From CAWBRT01 sp963791145 (GTDB lineage Bacteria > Acidobacteriota > Terriglobia > Terriglobales > Acidobacteriaceae): a stretch of DNA of 64,000 nt. Positions 42,450-50,074 of this stretch are shown here, piece by piece. The position numbers were made by a program, and so were the translations under genes. Position 1 is the stretch's first letter. Each line of letters begins with the position of its first letter. Where the stretch lies: NCBI GenBank assembly GCA_963791145.1, contig CAWBRT010000017.1, positions 240,375-304,374 on the forward strand, in the 5' to 3' direction. The notes under the pieces were generated by a model. The model did no database searches. It worked only from the letters and a program-made list of their open reading frames with translations, and was not told the origin of the DNA.

Positions 42450-43507
42450 AGAAACGGGGCAAGGGCGTCGCAGCCATGTTTTATCCGATTGGTACTACGG
42501 CTTCCGCTAACGCGGCAGCGGCTTTTATCAAAGTGAATCAGGATGGCACCGCAGTCCTGTATACCGGCACCACGGAAATCGGCCCGGGAACTGTGACGGT
42601 CATGGCCCAGATCGCCGCCGAGGAACTAGGGATTGAGTTCGATCAAGTGGCGGTGGTTTCCTCCGACAGCAAGCTGACCCCCTATGACTGGGGCCCGGGG
42701 GCATCTCGATCAACGTACATCAGTGGGAACGCCGTTCAGAAAGCGGCGGCGCAGGCGAAGCAGGTTTTGTTTGAATTGGCGGCCGAAGAATTGAAGGTCC
42801 GCCCTGAAGGCTTGGCGTCCGCCGGGGGCTATATCTTTGTCGGGGACTTCCCGGAACGGAAGGTGGCAATCAGCGCGGTCGCCAAAAAGGCGATAAGGGT
42901 CATAGGCCGTCCGCCGATCGGCGCAGCCGACTTTAATCCGTCGACAACCATCGGTCTGGACAAGGAGACAGGCCACGGGAAGCCGTACGGTACGTACGTT
43001 TATGCCACTCAAGTCGCCGAGGTGGAAGTGGACACCGAGACGGGGCAAGTCGAGATTCTCAAGATAACGGCCGTTCATGACTGCGGCACGGCCATCAACC
43101 CAATGATGGTAGAAGGCCAGGTGGAAGGCGGCGCGGCAATGGGGGTCGGCTGTGCCACGATGGAGGAAATGGTTGTCGAACAGGGGCGAGTCAAGAATCC
43201 CCAGATGACCGATTACGTTGTGCCAACCGCATTGGACGTGCCTGAAATCGTGATCAGGATAGTGGAGATACCTGATCCAACCGGTCCATTCGGAGCCAAG
43301 GGGGTTGGCGAATGCGCGCCGCTGCCGACATCGCCCGCTATCGTGAACGCGATTCAGGATGCCGTGGGCGTTCGCATCCGGGACCTGCCCGCAACGCCGG
43401 AAAAGATACTGAAAGCGCTAGAGGAAAAAGCAGCCAAGGAAAAACATAAGGCAAACGAGCTAATGGCGATACCGGAGAACGCGCTGGAAGCTGAGACTGT
43501 CGGCTGA
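42446..43507 (+). CDS. Molybdenum hydroxylase molybdopterin subunit, C-terminal half (NdhM-like)
   Basis: The 353-residue protein continues the catalytic fold: GTTEIGPGTVTVMAQIAAEE, TQVAEVEVDTETGQVEILK and GPFGAKGVGECAPLPTSPAI with the conserved catalytic Glu (GVGE). A perfect Shine-Dalgarno sequence AAGGAGGT (42429-42436) lies nine bases before the ATG, which overlaps the previous stop as ATGA. A single uninterrupted gene would need a different type of indel (minus one) from the plus-one errors elsewhere in the window. I therefore regard the split as genuine. Confidence 0.9.
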   Translation: MKKRGKGVAAMFYPIGTTASANAAAAFIKVNQDGTAVLYTGTTEIGPGTVTVMAQIAAEELGIEFDQVAVVSSDSKLTPYDWGPGASRSTYISGNAVQKAAAQAKQVLFELAAEELKVRPEGLASAGGYIFVGDFPERKVAISAVAKKAIRVIGRPPIGAADFNPSTTIGLDKETGHGKPYGTYVYATQVAEVEVDTETGQVEILKITAVHDCGTAINPMMVEGQVEGGAAMGVGCATMEEMVVEQGRVKNPQMTDYVVPTALDVPEIVIRIVEIPDPTGPFGAKGVGECAPLPTSPAIVNAIQDAVGVRIRDLPATPEKILKALEEKAAKEKHKANELMAIPENALEAETVG

Positions 43508-43596
43508 GTTCTTCGCTGATGCAAGGAAGAAGGTTCTAAGTAAGTACGGACCGCAGTATCATCAAGCACTTACCAGCTTAGGGGCCAGGAGAATCT

Positions 43597-45057
43597 ATGG
43601 CGAGCATTGCACCGAAACCAGCTACAGCACCGCAAGGAAAGTCTGTGGGCGTATGGAGTTATCTGGCGCCCATTCTGACCGGCGTTGTTCTTCTGCTGAT
43701 TCCCGTACCGGCGGGTCTCAAACCTAACGCGTGGTACTTTTTCGCATTGTTCGCCGCCGTCATGGTTGGCGTCATCACCGAGCCTCTCCCCGCGGCCGTC
43801 ATTCCACTGCTGGGCGTGGCGTTTGCGACCATCCTGGGCCTGGTCGATAAGACACCCGGCGGGGCAATTCGCTGGGGCCTGAGCGGTTTCTCGAATACGA
43901 CGGTCTGGCTCATATTTGCCGCTTTCATGTTTGCCATCGGCTATGAGAAGACGGGGCTGGGCCGCAGAATCGCACTGCTGCTGGTCAAGAATCTGGGCTC
44001 CAAAACGCTCGGCCTCGGCTACGCGATCATGCTGTCGGATCTCGCTCTCTCCCCGGTGACTCCTTCGAACACCGCCCGTAGCGCCGGGACGATCTTCCCG
44101 ATCATCAGCAACATTCCACCGTTGTATGGTTCTTATCCTGGAGAGAGTGCGCGGAAGATCGGTTCCTACGTGATGTGGACGGCGCTGGCATCGACCTGCG
44201 TCACCGGTTCGATGTTCATGACCGCCGTGGCCACGAACCTGCTCTGCATCGAGCTGATCAAGAAGATCGCCCACGTCGAGGTCACCTGGACCCAGTGGGC
44301 TTACGGCTTCCTGCCCATCGGCGTCATTTTGATGCTCACCCTTCCCTACCTGATCTACATCATCTATCCCCCGACGATCAAGAACAGCAGCGAAGTGTGC
44401 GGCTGGGCGAAGAAAGAACTGGAGACCATGGGCAAGATTTCGAAAAGGGAAATCACCCTCGCACTCCTGGTTCTATCGGCGCTGGCGATGTGGATCTTCG
44501 GCAGGAAGGTGGCGGATGCCTCCGCGGTCGCCGTCTTGATCGTCGGCCTGATGGTTGTAGTCAAGATTGTCAGTTGGGACGACGTGCTGGGAAATAAGCC
44601 GGCCTGGAACGTGCTGATGTGGTTCGGTACCCTGGTGGCGCTGGCGGACGGTCTGGCCAGAGTCGGCTTCATCACCTGGATAGCCAACAATGCCGCCACC
44701 TACCTGAAGGGCGTCTCGCCGATGAGCGCTATGATCGGCATGGTGGTGCTCTACTACTTCATCCATTACATGTTCGCCAACCTCACGGCACAAGCGGTCG
44801 GCACGATGCCGATGATTCTGGCGGCGGGACTTGCAATCCCCGGCATGGACGTCCGGATGTTCTGTTTGCTGATGCTGTTTGCGCTGGGCCTGATGGGAAT
44901 CATCACCCCGTATGCCTGCGGTGCGGCGCCCGCCTACTACGCCAGCGGCTACATCTCGCGCAAGGATTTCTGGGTTAAGGGCTTTATCTTTGGAATGATT
45001 TTCCTCGGCCTGCTGCTCGGGGTTGGAATTCCGTGGATCGCTTGGGCGAAGCCGTAA
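43597..45057 (+). CDS. DASS-family (SLC13/CitT-like) anion transporter
   Basis: The 486-residue membrane protein with about 12 spans shows the DASS signatures: VMVGVITEPLPAAVIPLLGV, LSGFSNTTVWLIFAAFMFAIGYEKTGLG, LSDLALSPVTPSNTARSAGT (the SPVTPSNTARS-type SNT motif) and the C-terminal VGTMPMILAAGLAIPGMDVR. These carriers take up di- and tricarboxylates or sulfate with Na+ or by antiport. It follows the hydroxylase operon by 90 bases and probably imports its carboxylate substrate; that is inference. A fragment of a paralogue lies at 39058-39345. Confidence 0.92.
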   Translation: MASIAPKPATAPQGKSVGVWSYLAPILTGVVLLLIPVPAGLKPNAWYFFALFAAVMVGVITEPLPAAVIPLLGVAFATILGLVDKTPGGAIRWGLSGFSNTTVWLIFAAFMFAIGYEKTGLGRRIALLLVKNLGSKTLGLGYAIMLSDLALSPVTPSNTARSAGTIFPIISNIPPLYGSYPGESARKIGSYVMWTALASTCVTGSMFMTAVATNLLCIELIKKIAHVEVTWTQWAYGFLPIGVILMLTLPYLIYIIYPPTIKNSSEVCGWAKKELETMGKISKREITLALLVLSALAMWIFGRKVADASAVAVLIVGLMVVVKIVSWDDVLGNKPAWNVLMWFGTLVALADGLARVGFITWIANNAATYLKGVSPMSAMIGMVVLYYFIHYMFANLTAQAVGTMPMILAAGLAIPGMDVRMFCLLMLFALGLMGIITPYACGAAPAYYASGYISRKDFWVKGFIFGMIFLGLLLGVGIPWIAWAKP

Positions 45058-45248
45058 TACTTAAGTCCCGGCTGGCTTCGGCAGCCAGATTCCCGAAGGC
45101 TGGGTAGCTGGGTAAATGATGGACCGGATGTCTGCTCTGTTCGGAGCAGCCATCCATGATCACGTGACGACTCTCACGGCTTGAACTCGGGAAATGCACT
45201 ATACGTTGTTACTATTATCTACATCACTTAAACTCGCGGGTGGCTTAA

Positions 45249-46568
45249 ATGGTTAATGCAACTTCCAGTGACATAGGGAAGGAAACGGGCGTGTCGCAGG
45301 GTACGCAGGGGCAAAGCGGCTATCGTTGGCTCGTTCTGGTTATGCTGGCCTCGCTCTCATTGATCACCTACATGGATCGAACCAACATTTCCATTGCCGC
45401 CCCCATGATGATGAAGGAATTCGGGTTCACGAAAACCCAGATGGGCATCGTCTTCAGTGCGTTTGCCTGGGCCTATTCGCTCGGTCAATTTCCCGCGGGA
45501 TGGCTGAGCGGCAAGATCGGCCCGCGAAAGTTGCTGGCTCTGATCGCGTTGTTTTGGTCGTTCATGACCATGGCGACTGCCCACGCCTGGGGATTTATCT
45601 CGCTGGTCGCCATACGATTTATCTTTGGCATGGGCGAATCTGGCTGCTTCCCAGGCGGACACCAGGCGATGCAGTACTGGTACCGCAAGTCCGAGCGGGG
45701 CACGGCAAATGGTGTCTTCCATGGTGCCGGTCAATTCGCCACCTCGATAGTGCCGCTGCTTGCGGTCGCGCTCATGGCTGCTTGGGGCTGGCGCTCCATC
45801 TTCTACGCCTTTGGCCTGGTCGGGGTCGTATGGTCCATCATTTGGTGGTTGATGTATCGTGACCAGCCCGAGCAAAGCAAGCATGTCAATGCTGCCGAGG
45901 CGGAGTACATCCGGGCAGGGATCGGTGTAATCGAAGCCAAGAAAAAGGTTCAAATTCCCTGGGGCCTCATCCTTAGCTGTCGGACCACCTGGCTTATGGG
46001 AGCTGTCTACGCCGCTTTTGTATATAGCCAGAATTTCTTTTTGTATTGGATGCCGACTTATCTGGTGGAGTTCCGGCACTTCTCGCTGAAGAACATGGGC
46101 CGCCTTGCTACCTTGCCGTTGTTTGCGGGATGTGTCGGTGTCCTGCTTGGTGGCATTCTTACCGATTACCTGGCGAAAAAGACGGGAAACCTTAAATGGT
46201 CGCGCCGTGGCGTCTGCATTGCTGGTTTGCTCGGCGCCGCCATTTTCATTATCCCTGCGGCTTTGACTTCGAACCATGTGCTGGTAGTCATTTGCCTGAC
46301 ATTTGCCAATTTCTTCACCCAGATGGTGAACGCGCCCTCATGTGCGGTCTCTCTGGATATCGCAGGCGGGTACGCCGGCATAGTATTTTCCTTGATGAAC
46401 ATGATCGCCCAGGCTGTGGGTGCGACTTCGATGATTGTCTTCGGAGCTCTTGTCCAGAGAGGTTATTGGCTAGCGCCATTCTTAATCATAGCCGCGATTC
46501 TGACAGGCGCTGCGTTGCTGTGGGCGTTTGCCATTAACCCCGAGCGGTCGGTGCTGGAAAGATCGTGA
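45249..46568 (+). CDS. MFS transporter, anion:cation symporter type
   Basis: The 439-residue, 12-span protein begins YRWLVLVMLASLSLITYMDR and carries AWAYSLGQFPAGWLSGKIGPRK (MFS loop 2-3 motif) and RFIFGMGESGCFPGGHQAMQYW (span 4). It fits the family of glucarate, phthalate and related carboxylate symporters. The 191 bases upstream carry no gene; they contain TTGAAC and TATACG elements near 45181-45205, though the spacing is poor for a sigma-70 promoter. A decayed paralogue fragment lies just downstream. Confidence 0.92.
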   Translation: MVNATSSDIGKETGVSQGTQGQSGYRWLVLVMLASLSLITYMDRTNISIAAPMMMKEFGFTKTQMGIVFSAFAWAYSLGQFPAGWLSGKIGPRKLLALIALFWSFMTMATAHAWGFISLVAIRFIFGMGESGCFPGGHQAMQYWYRKSERGTANGVFHGAGQFATSIVPLLAVALMAAWGWRSIFYAFGLVGVVWSIIWWLMYRDQPEQSKHVNAAEAEYIRAGIGVIEAKKKVQIPWGLILSCRTTWLMGAVYAAFVYSQNFFLYWMPTYLVEFRHFSLKNMGRLATLPLFAGCVGVLLGGILTDYLAKKTGNLKWSRRGVCIAGLLGAAIFIIPAALTSNHVLVVICLTFANFFTQMVNAPSCAVSLDIAGGYAGIVFSLMNMIAQAVGATSMIVFGALVQRGYWLAPFLIIAAILTGAALLWAFAINPERSVLERS

Positions 46569-46674
46569 CCGGTGTTTCCGTCGCGTTTGCCGGCGTGGGC
46601 AAGAACGTCGACAACCCCACGGTGGCGGACGCTCCTTAGGGTTCCGAGTTCCCTTGTCCTTAGGCACCGTGACA

Positions 46675-46835
46675 TCGGCCATCGGGCGCCACCGGGGCCG
46701 CATCCGGGGTCATCAGGGACCAGAAGATGACCACAGCTGCGAACACCTTGCGAGGGCCGAAATTGTCGCTCAACCACGCGCATGGAATCTGCCCAAGCGC
46801 GTAAGCTATAGGAGAGGCATAGCTTTGAAGTTTAC
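46675..46835 (-). pseudogene. MFS transporter fragment
   Basis: On the minus strand a short stretch reads AYALGQIPCAWLSDNFGPRK, then VFAAVVIFWSLMT. This is closely like the loop 2-3 region of the neighbouring intact MFS transporter (AYSLGQFPAGWLSGKIGPRK there). Nothing else of the gene is visible, so it is a remnant next to the ketopantoate-reductase-like gene. Confidence 0.7.
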
Positions 46836-47884
46836 TGACCAGCGGCAGCCCGCCTCTCGGGTAGCAGGCTCTCCAACCGGCCGAGATTTTCCGGCCCGAA
46901 GCCCAGACGACCTGCTTCGATCTCCTCAATCATCGCGGTAATCTTCTCGTTGAGTGGTGTTGGCACCCCAGCAGTCCGCCCCTTGCGCGCTACAAATCCA
47001 TTCATGTGGTGCACTTCTGTTGGACGTTCCTTAATCAGGTCCTGCAGGAACGAGTTGATCGACTTCTGACCGATGTGGGAGTACAGCCTCAACAGAGCGC
47101 GCCGCAGTACGTCGTCGTTCGCCCCCAACATCTCTTCAGCCGTCAACCCGATAATGGGTTCAATTTGGTAGCCCAGGGCAATACCAACCTGCAAGCACTC
47201 CCGGCCTAACGCCACCGCGAGGTCCATTAGAGGCGCGCTCTGCGAAATCTCCCAATCACTGATGCGTAGGGCTCCGGAGACCGCCTGCGACATACAGTTC
47301 AGCACCAGCTTGGACCACTTACCGCCCCAGATGTTGGTCTTGACCTCGACCTTACCGGCCGCGCCCAGAATGGAGGCTAATTCCTGGACTCGCGGCGTTA
47401 CCCGTCCGTGCAGCTCGCCCAGGGCAAACCATGTCCTGGTCGGACTGGTGTGACGCTTTACGATGCCCGGTTCCCACAGCTCGGCGGCCAACTCGACTAC
47501 GGCGGCGATGTCGCGCTCATAGCCGATGATGGGCGCCACCCACTCATCGTTGAGGCTGTTCTGCAACGACACCAGTACGCCGCCGGGCGCCAAATATGGT
47601 TTGATGAACTCTGCCAACCAGATACTGTCGGGAGACTTGCAGGTAAGAAAGACGACGTCGAACTTCTGCTTCAAAGTGCAGACTTCGCACAAGTGAACGG
47701 CCCGTACTTTGATTCGCAGGTCGCCCTCCACCATCTGGATGTGCAAGCCATTGGACTTCATGGCATCGACATGCGCTGCCCATTGGTCGATTAAACACAC
47801 GTCCTGCCCGGCACGGGTCAACTCGCTGGCTACGCTGCTACCGATTGCCCCCGTACCCAAGACTGCTATTTTCTTTCTCACCAT
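46832..47884 (-). CDS. Ketopantoate reductase (PanE/ApbA) family oxidoreductase
   Basis: The 350-residue protein has the N-terminal NADP motif KIAVLGTGAIGSSVASELTR, a VVFLTCKSPDS segment containing the family Lys, SLQNSLNDEW (N-x-N region) and the C-terminal helical domain with KLVLNCMSQAVSGAL. PanE makes pantoate, but many paralogues in catabolic loci reduce other 2-oxo acids. It lies near carboxylate transporters and a hydroxyisobutyrate-dehydrogenase-like gene, so a catabolic role is plausible. GGAGGAATG precedes the start. Confidence 0.88.
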   Translation of the reverse strand: MVRKKIAVLGTGAIGSSVASELTRAGQDVCLIDQWAAHVDAMKSNGLHIQMVEGDLRIKVRAVHLCEVCTLKQKFDVVFLTCKSPDSIWLAEFIKPYLAPGGVLVSLQNSLNDEWVAPIIGYERDIAAVVELAAELWEPGIVKRHTSPTRTWFALGELHGRVTPRVQELASILGAAGKVEVKTNIWGGKWSKLVLNCMSQAVSGALRISDWEISQSAPLMDLAVALGRECLQVGIALGYQIEPIIGLTAEEMLGANDDVLRRALLRLYSHIGQKSINSFLQDLIKERPTEVHHMNGFVARKGRTAGVPTPLNEKITAMIEEIEAGRLGFGPENLGRLESLLPERRAAAGQ

Positions 47885-48147
47885 TCCTCCTGCGTTTTTG
47901 GAAACGCCAATGACGGGCGGATTTGTTTGTGAAAGAACGGGCGGTGTAGCCGAGAGCTTGACAGCGCCTCTGCCAGTGCCCTCTTGTGAGTCACACTAGC
48001 GTTTTCAGACTCCACGTAAGCAGCAGTATTCTACTCCGTATCGGCGGGACGTCGTCAAGCAGACAGTTCTGCTTCTCGATTCTCATCTCTCATTGTTAGA
48101 CTCAATTAGACTCACTGGCTGAGAACCGATGTCTGTGGGGGGCATTT
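47885..48147. other. Divergent intergenic region with tandem TTAGACTCA
   Basis: This region lies between the PanE-like (minus) and DUF1932-type (plus) genes. TTGACA at about 47957 is a possible -35 without a clear -10. Two direct TTAGACTCA units (48096-48104 and 48106-48114) at 10-base spacing are candidate regulator sites. Confidence 0.45.
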
Positions 48148-49050
48148 ATGAGATTGGGGTTTATTGGGTTTGGAGAAGTTGGGTCCGAGATGACCCGCGG
48201 CCTCAAGGGGGCGGGCTTGGAAGGTATTGTCGCCTACGATGTCATGCAAGCAGACCCTACCCGCGGCAGCCACCTTAAGCAACGCAGTGAGTACGCTGGG
48301 GCAACGCTGCTTCCCACCCCGCGGGCAGTATTAGACGCCGTCGAGGTGGTTATGGTAGCCGTACCCGGTAGCAATGCTGGTGCGGCCGCGCGCGAATTGA
48401 GCCCTTTCCTGCGCCCGGAAACGTTGTACATCGATCTAACGACCGCTGCGCCGGCCCAGAAGCATGACATTGACCAGGCAGTGCGAGGGGCCGGGGCCTT
48501 ATTCGTGGACGCTGCAATCATGGCGCGATTGGCAATCTACCAGCACAAAGCTCCCATCCTGGCCAGCGGAAACGGCGCCGATCTCTTCATCCGACTGCTG
48601 ACGCCTTACGGAATGCAGATCGAGAAAGTCAGTGAGGTGGCCGGAGACGCGACGGCAATCAAGTTCGTGCGCAGCATCTTCTCCAAAGGTTTTCCGGCTC
48701 TGATGGCCGAGGTCTTGGAAGCGGCATCGGTGATGAAGGTTGAACATCTGGTGCTGAAATCCCTGTCGGCGACAATGGACGCACAGCCGTTCGAGCAAGT
48801 GGCCAAATATCACGTCACCGGTAGCTCCATCCATGCCGAGAGGCATGTGCATGAGATGGAAAGCGTGGCCGAGATGCTGGAAAGCATGCAGGTGAATCCG
48901 GTCATGACCAGAGCCGCTTGTGAACGCCTGAAATGGCTCGCTTCTATGGATCTCAAACATAAGTTTGGGGAGAGATCGCCAGAAGATTGGCAGGAAATTA
49001 TCCGGCCCTGGGCACAGGCCCGCAGCTCGGGCCCGCGCTCGCAACAGTGA
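48148..49050 (+). CDS. NAD(P)-dependent beta-hydroxyacid dehydrogenase-like protein (DUF1932 type)
   Basis: The 300-residue protein has an N-terminal Rossmann motif MRLGFIGFGEVGSEMTRGLK, the YIDLTTAAPAQKHDI segment with the family's substrate-binding Thr/Ser, and a C-terminal DUF1932-like domain (ERHVHEMESVAEMLESMQVN). The candidate catalytic Lys is in ATAIKFVRSIFSKGFPAL. Relatives are 3-hydroxyisobutyrate, tartronate semialdehyde and phosphogluconate-type dehydrogenases. It is divergent from the PanE-like gene; both may act on small hydroxy acids brought in by nearby carriers. Confidence 0.88.
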   Translation: MRLGFIGFGEVGSEMTRGLKGAGLEGIVAYDVMQADPTRGSHLKQRSEYAGATLLPTPRAVLDAVEVVMVAVPGSNAGAAARELSPFLRPETLYIDLTTAAPAQKHDIDQAVRGAGALFVDAAIMARLAIYQHKAPILASGNGADLFIRLLTPYGMQIEKVSEVAGDATAIKFVRSIFSKGFPALMAEVLEAASVMKVEHLVLKSLSATMDAQPFEQVAKYHVTGSSIHAERHVHEMESVAEMLESMQVNPVMTRAACERLKWLASMDLKHKFGERSPEDWQEIIRPWAQARSSGPRSQQ

Positions 49051-49151
49051 ATGTGACGATCCGCAAGTGGGCTGAAGTCAGCGACAGCAATCCTTGTAGG
49101 CAAGCCGAGTGTACAGTCCCAGACCTTTATTCAGACCTCCGGTCACTTCCG

Positions 49152-49346
49152 CTAACGTAGCGGCCGCACCTTCAGGTCCAGGTCGCCCTCAGGCATGCTG
49201 ATGTGCAACCACTTCGAGCGCATCGCTTCCACGTGCTCGGGCCACGGGTCAATCAGCAGCCACACGTCAAATCCAGCGCGGTTCATAACGGCCGCGACGC
49301 TGCTGCCGATTGCGCCCGTCCCCAACACAGCTATCCGTTTGCCCAT
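49152..49346 (-). pseudogene. N-terminal fragment of a PanE-like gene
   Basis: Sixty-four residues from MGKRIAVLGTGAIGSSVAA to DLDLKVRPLR match the start of the intact gene at 46832-47884, then end at a TAG. The rest is missing. It is a partial duplication or decayed paralogue. The bases from 49051 to 49151 show no continuation. Confidence 0.8.
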
Positions 49347-49415
49347 AACTCTCCTTATGCCACAAGCTCAGTCTCTTGCTTTGCTTAGAAATAAAGCGAC
49401 ACGTGATGTACGGAT

Positions 49416-49661
49416 TTAAGCTGGCGGCGGAACTTGCCGGAAGGACTCCAGATACCACAACCCGCCTGGAGTCGAGGTGTTCTGGCGCAAGATGTACAGG
49501 TTCCCATCATCCGCGCGAACCTTGAAGAAGATGTCCTGCGGGCCGTACCACTGGTCGAGCACCTCTGCCACCGAATACTGACGGGCGTCGAGCCGGAAAC
49601 GAACAGGCCTCTCGTCCGCCTTACGGCCGGCATAGCTGTCTACTTCCACTATTACCTTCAC
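49416..49661 (-). CDS. Small protein, DUF6504-like, 81 aa
   Basis: The small protein starts at a GTG (49661) behind GAGGAACAG and contains RPVRFRLDARQYSVAEVLDQ, WYGPQDIFFKVRADDG and LYILRQN...GLWYLESFR. This matches the small DUF6504-type family in which RPVRF, a Trp and a YxVRxDDG segment recur. The function is unknown; it is likely a single-domain beta-rich protein. A longer frame to 49727 is possible but poorer in composition. Confidence 0.75.
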   Translation of the reverse strand: MKVIVEVDSYAGRKADERPVRFRLDARQYSVAEVLDQWYGPQDIFFKVRADDGNLYILRQNTSTPGGLWYLESFRQVPPPA

Positions 49662-49823
49662 CTGTTCCTCGCGCGGGCTTCGGCACTCCTTATCTTCATT
49701 ATTGTCGCAGAGACGTTCACCGACCAAGGGTTGGAAAAGTACACAGCCCCTTCGGGCTCGGGAAAAACAATTCCCTCAGGGGCTAAAGCCCGTATTTTTA
49801 CCGGGTCGGAACGGCACGGCTGA

Positions 49824-49988
49824 TGAGGCTGCAGAAAAACAAATTTCGGGTGGCGCGGACTACACGGTCTTGGTAACGGGACTTTATGGCACCCACCATC
49901 CAGCAGCGCCTCGCTTGTTGCTTGCACCCCAGCAAACCAGAATCGCGTTTGCTGGGGACCCCGCTTCGGCGCGTTTTTCCGCAGCCTG
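49824..49988. mobile_element. MITE family C, copy 3 (165 bp, TSD TGA) containing hairpin D3
   Basis: The ends TGAGGCTGCAGAAAAAC and GTTTTTCCGCAGCCTG are imperfect inverted repeats. TGA is duplicated at 49821-49823 and 49989-49991. It is longer than copies 1 and 2 because a hairpin of about 43 bases is inserted in its GTTGCTT|CGGCG sequence. It lies on the loop of the family A palindrome, as copy 2 does. Confidence 0.9.
49924..49962. repeat. Hairpin family D, copy 3, with 4-base flanking repeat GCTT
   Basis: GCACCCCAGCAAAC ... GTTTGCTGGGGACCCC has an 11-base perfect stem. GCTT occurs directly on both sides (49920-49923 and 49963-49966), while MITE C2 shows the empty form GTTGCTTCGGCG. It therefore behaves as a discrete inserted unit with a short target duplication. 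Confidence 0.85.
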
Positions 49989-50074
49989 TGAAGCCGTGCC
50001 CTTCCACGAAACCGAATTTGAAACCGGTTCTCGCGCTGGGCTTGCTCAGCGAGCCGCGAACAAGGAGCTCTGTG

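Larger units (their letters stand above)
49772..50033. repeat. Repeat family A, copy split by MITE C3
   Basis: The left part has CTCAGGGGCTAAAGCCCG, then GGAACGGCACGGCTGA. The right part has TGAAGCCGTGCCCTTCC and ends in TTGAAACCGGTTCTC. The undisturbed palindrome would be GGCACGGCTGAAGCCGTGCC. Confidence 0.85.
49662..50074. other. Repeat nest, no gene
   Basis: The region between the small DUF6504-like gene and the MFP gene is filled by a family A repeat, which contains MITE C3, which in turn contains hairpin D3. No open frame looks coding. Confidence 0.75.

Noticed and set aside
41187..43507. Treating the split molybdopterin subunit as an eighth frameshift
   Set aside because: The second half has its own strong ribosome-binding site and an ATGA overlap, the sizes match a known split-subunit enzyme, and the required indel differs from the plus-one pattern of the other breaks.
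46955..46985. A fourth family D hairpin suggested by CACCCCAGCAGTCC
   Set aside because: It lies within a well-conserved part of the PanE-like gene and lacks the pairing arm TGCTGGGGACCCC.
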